Counted from the stretch's first letter, positions 1 to 12,366 are shown. The stretch is 64,000 nucleotides of DNA from Ophioderma brevispina (GCA_023653785.1 JAMKCH010084984.1:1-64000); one strand, 5' to 3'. The notes: a model not told the origin generated them from the sequence alone. Translations and numbers: made by a program.

Positions 1-51
1 GGCGAAATTATAAACTATTGTATGTATGGAGGTATGTATGTATGCGACCAT

Positions 52-330
52 AAGTAAACATTCATAGGTGGACACTTTTCAATCAGCTGACACGGGGGGT
101 TGTTACGAGGGGGTCAAGTTACTATGGGGGGGGTCAAATGTTTAAACTGCTCCAAATCTAATGCAATTAGCTCAAAATTATTTCTTAGGTAACCAAGGAA
201 TAAAAAAGTCCAATTTGATCACATGCGTGTGGTGCCCCCTTTGGGCCACTTTTAAATTTACCAATTAAAGGTGCATTGTTTATTCAAGAAAGGTCAACAT
301 TTGTAACTTCCCCCCCCCCCCCCCCAAGAT
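52..330. repeat. dispersed repeat G, copy 1
   Basis: This AT-rich stretch contains the phrases 'acttttcaat', 'gggggtcaa' and 'ttaaactgctccaa', which recur near 7.8 kb and, reversed, near 31.9 kb. The copies are strongly diverged and I see no clear ends. A run of 16 C at 310-325 closes it. No coding potential is visible. Family type is unknown. Confidence 0.45.
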
Positions 331-1440
331 TCTTTGTAAAAAATGTCAAAAAAAATTATTTAATTATACTGATTCAAAAATATGCCTTTTTATTTTTGCA
401 TAGGGTTGGTTCCCTTTAATAGGGACGGGTGTAATGTCCCCATCCCAATAGAAGTCCTAAAGGGGGGGGGGGGGGGGGACAAATTTGAACCCTTTCCAGT
501 ATAACAAGAAGATGAAAGCCAAAATGCAAAGCAATTTTAATATTTGGAATCAGTATCGCAGTAAACATTTCTAAAAAATAATTTTTGTAGTTTTTAAAAG
601 ACTCAGGTGTTACCAACTCTTCCGTTTGACGAAGTTTTTTTTTACTGACGTAAGCGCAAAATACTTATCCTCATTCGCAAATAAATAAATCTTGAGCTTC
701 TTAGTGCGTGTTCAATAACTTTGTCCATGTTTTTCATATTTATTTCGAAAAAGGAAGAAAGACAAACAAACAGAATGCCAGAATGTGCTGTGCAAACTTT
801 GACCTAACAAGTTTGTGAAAAAAAACCGCGCTTTTCAAGAAGAAAAACTTAGGGTCAACGACCCTATAATCATAATGTACAAAACTGGTAGTTATTGTGA
901 AAGATGACGGGTATTTTGTTACTCAACCCGAATCGTGGAGGGTAATAACACCTCTTCTATAAACAATGCTCCGCATACCGGGGCCCATTGTAATAACTTA
1001 GTTAATGGTTTGGCCTGAAGTTCAATACATAGCATTGGTCATGATATTAAACCGGAGAAATTGATGTGACATTTTATTCATTTTAAGAAAAGAGATTTAT
1101 TTGGGGCAACAGACGGTTTATTTTATCAATAATATTAACCCGGGTTTTGTCCTTATCCCTTTGAAGGGATTTGTTATGCAGCTTGTTATTTGGTCTACGT
1201 TCCCACAGTCTATTTAACGCGTGAGTCCGCTCGTCATCCCCACTTAAGAGGCCAGGGCTTGCCAAAAATTTGCACAGATCGCGCACGATTGAGCCACTCA
1301 GAGCTACTCAGCATCGACGAATTGTTGTCAAGGTGCATTAGCGCCCAATCACCGGCCAGTGCGTAGTACTAGCAGAACGCACTACACGGCTTAAAATACG
1401 CTATATTGTAAAAGGAATGGTGGCCTTCTTTAACACACAT
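331..1440. other. no gene recognised; G17 homopolymer
   Basis: AT-rich non-coding DNA with a 17-G run at 462-478. Only short reading frames without codon bias or domain resemblance occur. I see nothing else supportable. Confidence 0.5.
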
Positions 1441-1449
1441 GACCAACAT

Positions 1450-1575
1450 GAACCAACAGGGGTAGCACGGGCCGCAGGGTAGCACCCCCTGACCACAGGT
1501 AAGCACATCTGACCACAGGGTTAACACCATGGGCACATGGTTAGCATAACCTGACCACAGAGAAGCACAACCACC
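1450..1575. repeat. degenerate minisatellite (gaccacagg / agcacc unit)
   Basis: About five imperfect copies of a unit of roughly 26 bases follow one another, each with a form of 'gaccacaggg' followed by 't(t)agcac'. The unit is too diverged for an exact count by eye. Confidence 0.6.
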
Positions 1576-1644
1576 TGTAACACCGACACACACCCATACT
1601 ATGGTTCTCACCTGTTCTTCAATGAAGCCGCCTCTCGACCTAAC

Positions 1645-2175
1645 TCTGTCAGAATTGTGCAGAGTTACTGCGCGCCGAGCGTGAAGTGCGTCACACGGAA
1701 GTGAATGCGATTGGCTTGTTGGCGGTCGGACTCCCCATTGGTTAATCGCGCATGAGACTACCATAGGGCTCCGCCAGGTCAGCCCCTGTCAACGCATATC
1801 ACTACGGCGCGCGGGCGCGCGTTGTCCACCTCTGAACAATTCTAGAGGACCTCTTTTTCTCTCCTGAAACTTTGACAACTGGTTTTGTCGTGCGCAAATC
1901 AGTCAGCCTTTTGGGTCACGCTGCTCTCTCTCCCTATAAATACAATTCGTCGAAAAAATTTTAGCTAAACTCGGTGCCAGAATTGTTAGGGGTCAGAGGT
2001 ATTTACCGTGCGCCGAGGGTGACATGCGTCAAAACGGAAGTGACTGCCGATCGGCTTGTTTCTGGAGTAGGTTGGCTTCCCCATTAGTTAATCGTGTATG
2101 AGGCTAATAGGAAACCTTCCGCTCCTGTATGCAGAGGACGATCGCGCGTTCCTTCATCTCTGAACAATCTGGCAG
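1645..2175. repeat. diverged direct duplication, GC-rich
   Basis: The segments 1645-1860 and 1971-2175 share in the same order a 'cagaattgt' start, 'gcgccgag.gtga', 'acggaagtga', 'ggcttgtt', 'tccccatt.gttaatcg', 'atgag.cta' and a 'ctctgaacaat' end. The spacing is about 326 bases. The first copy contains an alternating GC palindrome near 1807-1821. No coding frame is common to both copies. Confidence 0.65.
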
Positions 2176-2209
2176 CACTTTAGTTTACAATCAGGGCCTA
2201 TATTAATAC

Positions 2210-4450
2210 TCCGGGCGAGGAAAGATATACATCGGTTGCCAGGATCTATGGCAAAACGAATCATCACTTCCAGGTATCAGTGATCATGATGCCATCCCAA
2301 TGATCGTCCTCTCGACTTCACCAAGATTCATCAAGGCCAAGCCCAGGAAAATCTATAAATACCAGAAGCCAACAACGCGGCTTTTGACAAAAGACTTATC
2401 CCCCCCCCCAAAATTGAGCTCTGAGTTATTAATGAAAGATGATTCTGCTGTGGGGGGGTTTTTGAAGAGGACTGGAACCTATTTTAAGGAAGGTATTTTC
2501 CAGGCTATGGACCAGCATATTCCCTTTGGATTTTCTACTAAGCGGACACAACCTCCTTGGATATCAAGTAAATATAAAAGAAAACTTGAGAAGGAGGCGA
2601 GAATTTTCAATTAGAGCTAGAGCAACTGGCAGCGATGCCCACAAGCAAAAGTTCAGAACCATCACCCCCCCTCCTCCCCCCTCCCCCCCCCCCCCCACCC
2701 TGAAAGGAAATCCAGAAAGAGACCAAAAATTGCCTATTGGAGATGGGTTAGATCATTGTGTATTGAATCGTCCAAACAGTTTGGAGTTCGTCAAGGAAAA
2801 CTACGTAGAGTAGTATAGGCCATATCTGCCCTGAAAAATGCAGCAAGTTGATTTCTGGACACAGTAGCGCAAGGCAGAGATTCTAAGTCACCAGGTTGAA
2901 TCTGTGTTGACTAATGAAAAGCATATGGTTAAACCATACCTTCCAGCCAAGTCTATTCCTCCTCCAATGCCGGATTTCGAAATCTATACTGAAGGGGTCT
3001 TCTAGTGTTTAAAGGAGATGGATGAAAATAAGGCTGCGGGGCCAGATGGAATTCCGTCAAAAATGCTTAAATCCTTTCCTGATGAAAGTGCTCCAGCTTA
3101 ACACATATTTTTAAACAAATCCCTCCAAATGGTCAGCTCACGTAGGACTGGCTCTCAGCCAAACACTCGCCGATTTTCCAAAAAGGGGGATAGAACACGC
3201 TTCCAACCATAGACCCGTGTCCTTGACTCCCATTTGTTGTAAGCTTTTCGAACATATACTGCAACTTCTAACATTCATTGCGACATTTTTTCAAATATAA
3301 TATCTTAACTAGCAGACAGCATGGGTTTCGCGCGCATTCTTGCGAGTCCCAGCTCATTTTGACTATCAATGACCTTGCTAAGTCCATCGACTCTAAAACA
3401 TCAGTCGATATGATCATCATGTACTTTAGCAAGGCATTTGATACTGTCCCACACAATAGATTACTTCACAAACTCCGAAACTATGGTGTACTGACAGAAC
3501 TCATACTTGGATATTGCACGAGTTGTTGTGGATGGTGATCACTCCCAGCGGGTGCGCGTGAGATCTGGCGTCCCACAAGGCACAGTCCTCGGCCCACTTC
3601 TATTTCTGGCATATATAAACGACCTCCCAAATAAGATCACGTCGGAGGTTCGCCTGTTCGCCGACGACTGTGTCATGTAACCGCCCCATCCCGCAACAAC
3701 TCTGATGTTGACGCTTTACAGACTGACCTTAATACACTTTCCCTTTGGCAAGATAACTCGCAATGAAATTTAATGCCAAAAAATGTTATGTTCTCAAGGT
3801 CTCTACACTCAAAACAAAAACACTCATCAATACAAATTAGACCACTAAACATTACAAGAAACAGATTCTCATGCATATTTAGGTGTCACCATCTCTAAAG
3901 ACCTTAAGTGGGATAGCCATGTAAATCAATAGTTTCTAAAGCCAAACTTGTTCTGGGTCTAGTGTGCAGAAATCTACATCCCTGCACCACAGACCTCAAT
4001 CTACTGCTGTATAAAACATTAGTGCGTCCACACTTAGAGTATAGTAGCTCAGTGTGGGACCCTCATAATCAAGGACTCACACATAGGTTGGAAGCTGTTC
4101 AAAGGCGTGCTGCCAGATTTGCTTGCCGGGACTACGATCGTTACAGCAGCGTCACCAAAATGCTAGAGAATTGCCATGGGACACTCCAGTTGCGTAAGCT
4201 TGCGTAGGCAGGTCAGTCGCCTTACTACCCTTCATAAGGCCATTCCAGCCCAAACGTTTCTCACACCAGTCGCTCGCCCCCATCGCCGCAACAATAGTAG
4301 AGCCTTCATCCGCCCACACGCAACAAAAGACTGTTATAAAGACTCATTTTTTCATATACCATCAATGAATGGAATGTGTTGCCAGAGTCTGTCATCAATG
4401 CTACATCTACAGAACATTTCAAGAACCAAGTAACTGAACATCTGAGAACA
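2210..4450 (+). pseudogene. non-LTR retrotransposon, CR1/Jockey-like, 5'-truncated and broken
   Basis: Remnant of an endonuclease/reverse-transcriptase polyprotein. The endonuclease end is visible as GISDHDAI from 2273. It is followed by the basic linker, RT motif A (FSKAFDTVPH, about 3427-3456), motif B (SGVPQGTVLGPLLF, about 3564-3605) and the catalytic F-A-D-D at 3657-3668. The C-terminal 'thumb' follows at 3962-4207 and a last conserved block (INEWNVLPESV) sits near 4370. The frames change between these blocks, so several indels and stops have accumulated and no full protein can be made. Nothing 5' of the endonuclease end is seen, as is usual for target-primed insertion. The clade call rests on motif style only. 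Confidence 0.85.
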
Positions 4451-4479
4451 ACTACTCGCTAAGAATACATCTCCCAGCA

Positions 4480-5995
4480 TTGCGCACTCTTAACCCCACG
4501 CGTTTGGTTTCATCATTGAAGCGTGGCGGAGTAACCTGTCAAAGTCAAAGTTAGCCCACGCATTATACCATTGTGCAAACAATATACGCGAATGCCTTGG
4601 TTACGAAAGGCACGTGTATTGTTTCCTTCAAGTGCAAGTGGCGAAAGGCCACCGCTTTTGAGTTTTGGTAAAGAAACAGTTACGGACACTAAGCGAGACT
4701 TCAGCCTCTCATTGTCAAAACCAGCAAACATAATTTATGACAGCATCTGTAGCAGAAAATGAATGATTTCAGAAAGAGGCTGAGAGGAAAGTCCTATTAA
4801 TCCCAGACACCGAAAAGTATTCTCCATTAAAAAAGATTGAGATAGTCTAGGTATTCCGAGGATATTTCTTCGGGCCTAAAAAAGGTCCAGCAATGACCCC
4901 TTTGTTCCTGTGATATCTCAGACTGTATATGCCACGTGTGAGGCCTATTCTTTCTAGGGGTGCAACGGGATACACGGAAGATAAAGACTTATGGGTCTTA
5001 TCCGGATCTTGACGCGAGGTCTACAGCAAAGGATATGAAAGCATCCATGTATGGGGTACCTTCTCATGATACCACCGACGCGGACAGCACACTCTGTCGG
5101 TTCCTTCCCCACACACCATCCGAGATCTTGACGGGTATCGGATTGCACAGTTGAACTTAAAGCAGAAACCGAGAAATGGACTGCATAGACTTAGGACACC
5201 GTAAGTTCGATACGGCGACATATGAAAGGTTTCCAGTGATGATGCCCTTTTGAAGAAAAGGAAGCCAACGTTCGGAAGACCTTTAATTTGATGAGAGACA
5301 AAATGATGAAAAAAAACCTCCCAAAGACTTTAAACAGGAAATTACGGAATTCCAACACCAAGGTGGAAGATACGCAATCCTCAGGAACTATGCCATATGA
5401 TTGAACGCGATCTTCACACTCATAAACAATGGGCAATTTAGAGACTAGAGATTTATGGTTTATTTGAAATATATAAATGTGCATACACAAACAAAATAGG
5501 AAGTTGATTGTAACTCTATTACATTTTTTGGAGTTATCTTGTCTGAAAATTTGCCAAATTTTGCGCAAATTGTAAAAAAAAAAAAAAAAAAAAAAAGTGT
5601 TTTAGTAAAAAAGTTACTTTTCACGCCATTTCAAGCTGTCTCTTTCTCAAATAAACTTTATCTTTGAACTTCAAAAAGTGAGTATGTTGTGCAAGTGATG
5701 AAATACATTTCTTATGCATATTGAATCAACATATTTTGTCTCCTAAACTCAAAATTAGAATTAATTGAAATTTCATCTGTCTAAATAGCGCTTTGTTTTA
5801 CATTTCCACAAAATATTATTTTCGTTTCCAAAGATGCGTTCGCGAAAAAAGTACATCAAACACGCGCAGATTCATTTACGCAGACCCCCCCCCCCCCCCC
5901 CCCCCAAATTCACCGCGCCCGCGATGGGGGTCTTGCGCCTGACGGCGTGAATGTGCTTAAATTCCCGCCGTTTAGACTAAGCAGTTTTTGTGACT
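4480..5995. other. no gene recognised; A23 and C21 runs
   Basis: No supportable coding region. Homopolymers of 23 A (5574-5596) and 21 C (5885-5905) stand out. The C run lies just 5' of the next LINE remnant. Confidence 0.5.
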
Positions 5996-5999
5996 TTAA

Positions 6000-6680
6000 A
6001 TGTCAAATAAGATGTTTAAATCGGCAAAAAATATAGCTCAGGATTGTCTTCCAGTGGATAAACCTTTGTTGGTAACTATAGAACACAGTTTGATGTTTAA
6101 AATGGTGCAAAATCAAGAACTTCGTTGTAAAAAACAAAACCAACCAGGGTTAACACTCAGCAAGATATTGGAGTTGCAATGCCCTTTCTTAACTTGGAAG
6201 TCAAATCTCCCCAGGAAGATAAAACATGCTTGCTCCAAGCTGCAGTTGAAAGTGTTTACTCTTTTATGGCGCAGAAAAACCTGGACCATTACCAAACAGA
6301 TCAGGAAATCACTTGATGGTTGCTATACTAGGATGTTCAGAAACTGCTTTCAATGTTAGCTGGAAGGATATGATCACCAACAAAGGAACTATCCCCCACC
6401 CATCTCATCAGAGAGAGACGTTGAGATTTGCTGGGGCATTGTCATAGAAGTAGAGAGGAAATAGTTTCACATCTCATACTATGGAGACCTCAACATGGAC
6501 ATTCGTCCCACCTGGACGTCCATACAACTACCTATATTGACACAACCGGCCTTACTACTGAAGAACTTCAATAGCCATTACTAGTCGACCCACCTGGAGA
6601 GCCATCGAGTCCAACCGAGGTCGCCTTGCTGACCCCGTGGGGTGAGTGATGAGTGAGTGATGAGTGAGTGAGTGATGTTG
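6000..6680 (+). pseudogene. RTE-like LINE, C-terminal end with TGAGTGA tail
   Basis: The frame opening at 6000 runs into a stretch typical of LINE C-termini: SNLPRKIK, then a KTWTITK block, then KSLDGCYTRM (to about 6342). After a frame change come SWKDMITN, RETLRFAGA, a Gly-Arg-Pro turn and WRAIESNRGRLADPVG, to about 6640. The sequence then ends in a short TGAGTGA tandem (about 6641-6677), the kind of microsatellite tail seen on RTE-type elements. The endonuclease and RT catalytic parts are missing. At least two frameshifts make it a dead fragment. The first 60 or so codons are not recognisable and may be flank. Confidence 0.75.
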
Positions 6681-6689
6681 ACTATTAAA

Positions 6690-7280
6690 GCATGTGTTGA
6701 GAAAAACTAGACTTCCTTTGTGTACTTAGCTGTGTTTTGATTCTTTTGCCAAGTTGCAATCTTTTGTGACTTGTGAGCTTCAAGACAGCATGGCACAGTA
6801 CTTACACAACTCTGCCCATGCATAAAAGTGCCACAAAACCTATTTTGGTGTAGCGCACTAAATTGATTTTATCTCTAAATTGACAAAAGCAAATAAGATG
6901 AAACAAACACTTTTGGAAAGCCAGTCTTTGTTCATTGCCATTGTGCCTTCTAATTATACCATTTGTTTAGACAGGCTGTATAAAATAGCCACAGAATTTC
7001 CCATTTCAATAGTGTAAAGTGGGACAATATATATGACCCTAAGGAATTTCTAATTTTTCAAAAATACGTTTTCGAACTGTAAAGATTTACTGCCATAAAA
7101 TTATACCTTTTGCTTATCAGATCACATGCATATACAGCAACTGTAAACTTTCAAACTACTTGCTAGCAATGTTCTTTGGAATAATAATAACATACCCAAA
7201 TGCAGAGAGGGATAAGAGGCTAAAGACATCCACATGTAATTTGAAGGCTAACTTTTAAGTTTGCCGTAACTTTAATCAAC
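6690..7280. other. no gene recognised
   Basis: AT-rich DNA with only short non-coding frames. Nothing supportable seen. Confidence 0.5.
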
Positions 7281-7560
7281 AAATATGCGGCCGTCATTGG
7301 CTTCAAGTACGAAGCCACTGATCTCTATACAATGGATTGGAAACCTGGGCTTCGTAATTGACGGCCATATTGGTAATCCAAAGAGAGCCCAAGCAGGTGG
7401 TTCAGAACCGGTCATTTACAAAATGTGTTCCAATTGAAATGTGGATAAGCGACATCACAGACTACAGAATCAAGCCAATTCAGTGAGCTCATTGTATTTT
7501 AAGTTGCACGCTTATAGGATGGCATGTCTATAAAACGGGCACTTGGATACAAGTTCTGTT
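7281..7560. mobile_element. MITE family F, partial copy
   Basis: From 7315 it matches the element at 62108-62464 (CCACTGATCTCTATACAATGG, then the 'cccaagcaggtggtt' and 'gactacagaatcaagccaatt' blocks) and then degenerates; the right inverted terminus is absent. Immediately outside, 7281-7314 is an inverted copy of the element's own 'cttcgtaattgacggccatatt' segment (7352-7373), so the left side looks rearranged into a foldback. Confidence 0.7.
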
Positions 7561-7592
7561 AAAGGGGTTTAGCAATGGAATCATATATCCTC

Positions 7593-7680
7593 TTAAAGGC
7601 ACTATCAGTGATCTACCCAAAAGAGTCAAAATATTTGAAATTTGCCGGAATAGCTTAAAAGTGAAGTAGAGCGGGAGCAA
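7593..7680. mobile_element. MITE family A, truncated copy
   Basis: It begins TTAAAGGCACTATCAGTGAT and continues with 'aatatttgaaatttgc.ggaatagct', as in the complete family-A copies at 17.3, 24.97, 37.59 and 58.46 kb. It breaks off after about 90 bases. No right terminus is present. Confidence 0.7.
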
Positions 7681-7779
7681 GGGCTTGGGTCAAACATCAT
7701 CGTTCATGTCCCACTACATCTCAGCTTTGACACCTTTGGTAGTTAGTATGGACCCTCTACATCAATGCAAGGTAGTTGT

Positions 7780-8330
7780 CAAGGTAGTGGTGTCAAATTG
7801 TGGGGTCACTTTTCAATAGGGGCCAATTTAAGTTTACATAGGGGTCAAACTTTTAAATTACTCCAATCATGTTGAAATGTATGCCATATTGTCCGTCTAC
7901 TCATAAGGATTCCAAAAATGTATAGTTTGTACCATTTCTGACCATTGGTTTTAGAGTTATTGGGTAAAATGGCTAAAAGTGCAAAAAAATGTCAATTTCC
8001 ATTTGTACAGGTGTCAAAATCAGAAGTTGCTCCAATTTTGGTAAAAAATGAAACAAATCTAGCATAATATGTCAAAATATGGAATAGTTTGTAGCATCTG
8101 CAATGCATAGTTATCATGCTATGTGACAAAATAGGTCATGGGGCAACATAATCCAATTGACATTAACCTTCTTTGACCTTTATCTCGGTAAGTAAACATT
8201 TAACAAAATCAAAACTATACTTTTTGGAAGTCCTCATTCCTCAGGCAATAATTTGCAAGCATTTAAAATATAATCAGAGTAACTTTCAATGTTGACCCTG
8301 CTGTACAAATTGTGCCCGCAAATGTCCGTC
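7780..8330 (+). repeat. dispersed repeat G, copy 2
   Basis: Non-coding. It shares phrases such as 'ggggtcaaac', 'tactcataaggattcc' and 'atagtttgtacc' with the inverted stretch at 31.6-32.0 kb, and weaker similarity with 52-330. No terminal repeats are clear. It lies about 200 bases beyond the stop codon of the minus-strand gene at 8527-10284, so it could form part of that gene's 3' untranslated region or flank. Confidence 0.5.
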
Positions 8331-8526
8331 ACACTTTGAAAAGAAACTCAAGTTTCTCGAGGTCACGCGATAAATTGATGTGAACGACCATTTTTACGGA
8401 AGGAACCGGGGAAGGAACATCCTTCCGAGTGAAGTGAAGCCTCTATTGGGCTAATGGATCACAGAAGTTTCCAATTTGTGTAGAGCGGTGAAGATTGATT
8501 AATTTTGTGACGTAGTTTCAGAGGAT

Positions 8527-10284
8527 TCAGTATTTTCCAGTTAGGTGTTGGGGTTCCGTAATTAATGTTAAATTCATTGGATGCTTCTCTTTCATTTTCT
8601 TTCTCATCACCTGGAAAGTTATTCGATTATTTGCTTCTTTTTCCTTCAGAAGCTTCTCACGATTGGAACCTTTAATGGGTCTTCGTACTGAACCGAATGA
8701 GTCCAAGTCAGCATGATCCATCTTCTTGGTTCCTGCTTTAATTCTGCTATCAACGCCTTCCAAAATCTCTGATGGTGTTGGGGAGGGCGGCGGTAGAGCA
8801 CTGCGCCTGCCCACGCTGGTCCAATCCTGAGAACTTACTGTTCGAAATACGGGTGATATCATGGGATGGCCTGTGGATGCTGCGTATGACCTAGATAGGG
8901 AATCATAATAATCATTTATGGTGTATTCCATTCTTTCGAGAGCAGAAGAGCGATATGCACCACAGTGGCATATGCAATCAGGGACGTCACACGATGATGC
9001 CATCGCTTGATCATCGCTAATTTCGTTTTCTTCGTCGGTTGTTAGTTGTTGTTCTTCTTCAATAAAAGACACCTCCTTCTTTGAAGGCGCTGGTTTATTC
9101 CAATCTTCATCTGTTTCTGACATACCTAATAACACTTTGGATACAATTTTCCTTTTGTTTATCGGTTTTCTTCGAAGAAAAATTTTCCTTGGAGTGGACT
9201 CATGTATTCTTAGTTGGAGCAATCGTTCCAGGAAAGGATTATTGGAAGATGGCGGGATTGAGTTTGTAATAGCTGTTGATTTCGAGTTAAGCCCAGACTC
9301 CCTTTTCAGCTCATTCTCGTTCCGCGATTTTTCCCTAGCTGTAGATGCTATACGTGCCCATCTTGACTTAATGACAGGATTTTTAGGCTTGCTAGGAGAC
9401 GGTGTTTCGTTTTGCTTTTCTGCAATCACAATAGGTGCCGTTGTACACGGGTTTGCAAGTTCTGTTCTTAACGTACTCAGCAACTTTCCATCCACCACAG
9501 CGTTAAGAACCATTGACCAATCGGAACTTGGCTTGGTATTGGTATGCTCTTGTACATTTTGCGCCCTTGTAATGTCAGAGCTTTCGCCATCTGAAGATTG
9601 TTCGCTGTGGATACTGACAGATTCAACTGCGCTGGTTGCCGCGCGAGAAGGTACTCTCGATGAGTGTTCTGCTAGTTCGAGGTTTGCAGATTCATTGGCT
9701 TTGGCCGCTGCAAAGTTTCTCATTTCTTGCCAAGCTATCATGGCAATATCACCTGGAGAACAGTCTCGTTCACGACTACCATGAGAATGTACTGGAGACA
9801 AATCTTTAATGAGATTTCCACTGGAGTCAAATCGGAAGAGCTCTCGACTTGTTTTCGTTGGAGATCGTACAGAACTCCTTTCTCGTTTTAACCTGAACGC
9901 AAACGCATCAAAATTAACTGATCGATGGCTTCTCACCACAGTCTTCCGTGGTATGAAACCGCTGTTAAATGGTTCCGCCAAATTGTCACTTCCTTGCTGG
10001 GAGCGTCTAGCAAGTCTCTGTTGCTTGGCAGCCTCCTTGTCCAATTCCAATTTCTCAAGATCTTTACTCAGTTCCGTAATGTCTTTATCAATTTGTAGAA
10101 GCCTACGATTCTTTTGACCATCTAGTGTTTTCATGAGTTTGAACAACTGGCGTTCGTCTAGCTTTTTAGATCTTACCGTATGTTGCACAGTCATTTTTTG
10201 ATTTACTGCTTTTATGTCAAGGAGAGCGGTTCCTGGCCCAGCATGGCTGCCACCGCTCCTGCGTACAGCAACATCAGTTGTCAT
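8527..10284 (-). CDS. uncharacterised 585-residue Ser-rich protein, single exon
   Basis: This is by far the longest open frame in the window, 585 codons from ATG at 10284 to a stop at 8527-8529. I do not recognise the family. Residues 41-95 look like a charged coiled coil (KLDERQLFKL..ITELSKDLEKLELDKE). Residues 100-350 are Ser/Thr/Asn-rich and probably disordered. Residues 365-383 are very basic (RKIFLRRKPINKRKI), and an acidic patch follows at 408-425. Four cysteines cluster at 432, 437, 439 and 441 with His440, a possible metal site. A proline run lies at 498-505 and a basic helix at 540-568. No signal peptide or membrane segment is visible. I see no RT, integrase or transposase motif, so a host gene is more likely than a transposon, although single-exon structure also fits a retrocopy. 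I found no obvious poly(A) signal just downstream. ATG 10284 was chosen as the first Met of the open frame. Confidence 0.75.
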   Translation of the reverse strand: MTTDVAVRRSGGSHAGPGTALLDIKAVNQKMTVQHTVRSKKLDERQLFKLMKTLDGQKNRRLLQIDKDITELSKDLEKLELDKEAAKQQRLARRSQQGSDNLAEPFNSGFIPRKTVVRSHRSVNFDAFAFRLKRERSSVRSPTKTSRELFRFDSSGNLIKDLSPVHSHGSRERDCSPGDIAMIAWQEMRNFAAAKANESANLELAEHSSRVPSRAATSAVESVSIHSEQSSDGESSDITRAQNVQEHTNTKPSSDWSMVLNAVVDGKLLSTLRTELANPCTTAPIVIAEKQNETPSPSKPKNPVIKSRWARIASTAREKSRNENELKRESGLNSKSTAITNSIPPSSNNPFLERLLQLRIHESTPRKIFLRRKPINKRKIVSKVLLGMSETDEDWNKPAPSKKEVSFIEEEQQLTTDEENEISDDQAMASSCDVPDCICHCGAYRSSALERMEYTINDYYDSLSRSYAASTGHPMISPVFRTVSSQDWTSVGRRSALPPPSPTPSEILEGVDSRIKAGTKKMDHADLDSFGSVRRPIKGSNREKLLKEKEANNRITFQVMRKKMKEKHPMNLTLITEPQHLTGKY

Positions 10285-10289
10285 TTTTC

Positions 10290-11912
10290 TTCTCCGTTTT
10301 TATACGACAAATCAAAGGACATAAGATGGTAAAAATGTGGAAATGCTCTTCGAATTGGAGCTTTAAATGTATGTGTAAAGAAGAATGACAGATCCATATT
10401 TTGTCCTCAGTTCAGTTATAGGTTATGGTAATTCTCCAACTTGTTTCAATGACGTAGCAGATTTGTTCCTGTGAATTCCCTGTAAAATAACAACAATAAG
10501 CAGTGCAAGAACTGATAAAAATGTAAGGCAGGCAAAACAAAAACAAACACACAAGCAACGACAACGACGTTGACATGGCCTCACCAACATGCACTTTTTG
10601 TTCATTTGGACTTCAAGGTCCCAGGAAATGAGATGATAAACCTACTCCAAATCTTTATGGGACATTCCATTCCAATAAACAGAGCCTGAAAAAAGAATAC
10701 ACCACCAGTGACATCATTAGTGAGAACTATTGATTTTCAGTAAGTGTCATGAATAGATTCACACCAGTCACCTGGAATTTTCTATTACTCTCTGAAAAAT
10801 TAATGATACCACAAATGATGTCATCACCAACCCAAATATTGAATGCTTTCTGGTCCCTCCTTGTAGACTTGACACAAACCACATCAATTCTATTTGCATT
10901 TCCTGGGACCTTTAAAAGCTCTCAATTTTAAACTTGGATGTTTGGGGGAAATTGTACAAAATGCTCCCAAAAGCCCGTGTTTCGGGGCTCAAAATGTAGA
11001 AAAGAAACTTTTTTTAAAATCTCGACCAACCCGACCATCCTTTTTAGCCTATGCGGCAAAGGAAGCTTTCAATTTGCCTATAGTGGAAAAGGAGATACAA
11101 GAGGAGAAAAAATAAAATAAGCTTATTGTTCATTCGATCATTTACAAATACAATTCATTAGGATAGATGTTGTAAGACTGATATGGGTAGCCTAAAGACC
11201 GATTATTCTGTTAAAAGAGCGTAATGAAGTACATAATTTAGGTGTATCATGTCTAAATCAAGGTGTTTTTTTAAGTAAAGGTCTCAAACATTTATAAAAT
11301 TTTAATATCAAATAAATAAGTAATAAATTCTTGTTTTTACTTTGTTTTACATAAGAACTCGGGAAATGTTTTGACTAGGGACATAATGTAATTGCTCAAG
11401 AAATGTTTAAAACATTTAATGTACCATTAATCAAAGGAGACTATACGTGCATGGTAGCACTTGTGAAATAACATTGGCAAACAAACTTTTGTGGAAAGGG
11501 TGTTATTTTGCATTCAGTGAAAGGACACCATCACAAATAAGTGTGTATCCTTATATTTGGTAAAACAAAACTTTCACTTTGGAGACGGAAATTACGCACG
11601 AGCCAACAAAACCCCAAACAAACGTGCAAAAATAAAAACAAAACACACAAACAAACAAGCATTTGACGGTGTTTCTTTAACGTTTTAACTGTAAATAAAT
11701 AAATAAATAATGGCCGCCATTCATAACTAAACAACCGTTTCCTGAGTTCTTATGTAATACAAATCCAAAACAATTTAAGAATCAAAATTCAGTTGACTCT
11801 TCACTCCCACCTAACTGGTTACGTTTAGTTGCTTAGGCCTACTCTATCGTTGTTTTCTTCTTCGAAGGTTCTAACTGACATTTTGGTCATTTTAAGATTT
11901 GGGCGTTTTAAG

Positions 11913-11914
<2 letters not shown>
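10290..11914. other. no gene recognised; upstream flank of the 585-codon gene
   Basis: AT-rich sequence 5' of the minus-strand gene. The promoter should be here, but I cannot assign a TATA box or start site with confidence. No coding region is supported. Confidence 0.4.
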
Positions 11915-11975
<61 letters not shown>

Positions 11976-11988
11976 GCGCACACACACA
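11915..11988. repeat. (CA)n microsatellite
   Basis: About 37 CA dinucleotide units with a short CG interruption near 11972-11979. Confidence 0.98.
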
Positions 11989-12366
11989 AAAAATAATATA
12001 AAACAAAATAATTTTACCAGAGGTAGGCCCTTAAAACAAATATACATTTTGAAAACCTAAACATATTATATATTATTTCAAAGCTTTGCAAATGTAAATT
12101 TCAAAATTATTATCTCACAAAACCCCAAAATGTCAATTTGAATATTGCAATTCTCAGCTCATGCACTTACCCCGTTTGTTGACCATCACGATCACGTCTT
12201 TTCTAATCAGACTAAAAGTCCTGTACACTTTTCAAAATGACGCCTTCCATACTAGGGACAAAAATATTTGTTGGCATAATTATCTCAGCAAATAACGCAG
12301 ACAAGGGACACACTCTCGCTGTTATAACCCTCGTATTGCATCATGTTTTTTTTATATTATTTTTAG

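Noticed and set aside
9081..10117. Plus-strand frames of 62-215 codons
   Set aside because: They are antisense shadows of the 585-codon minus-strand gene and show no domain.
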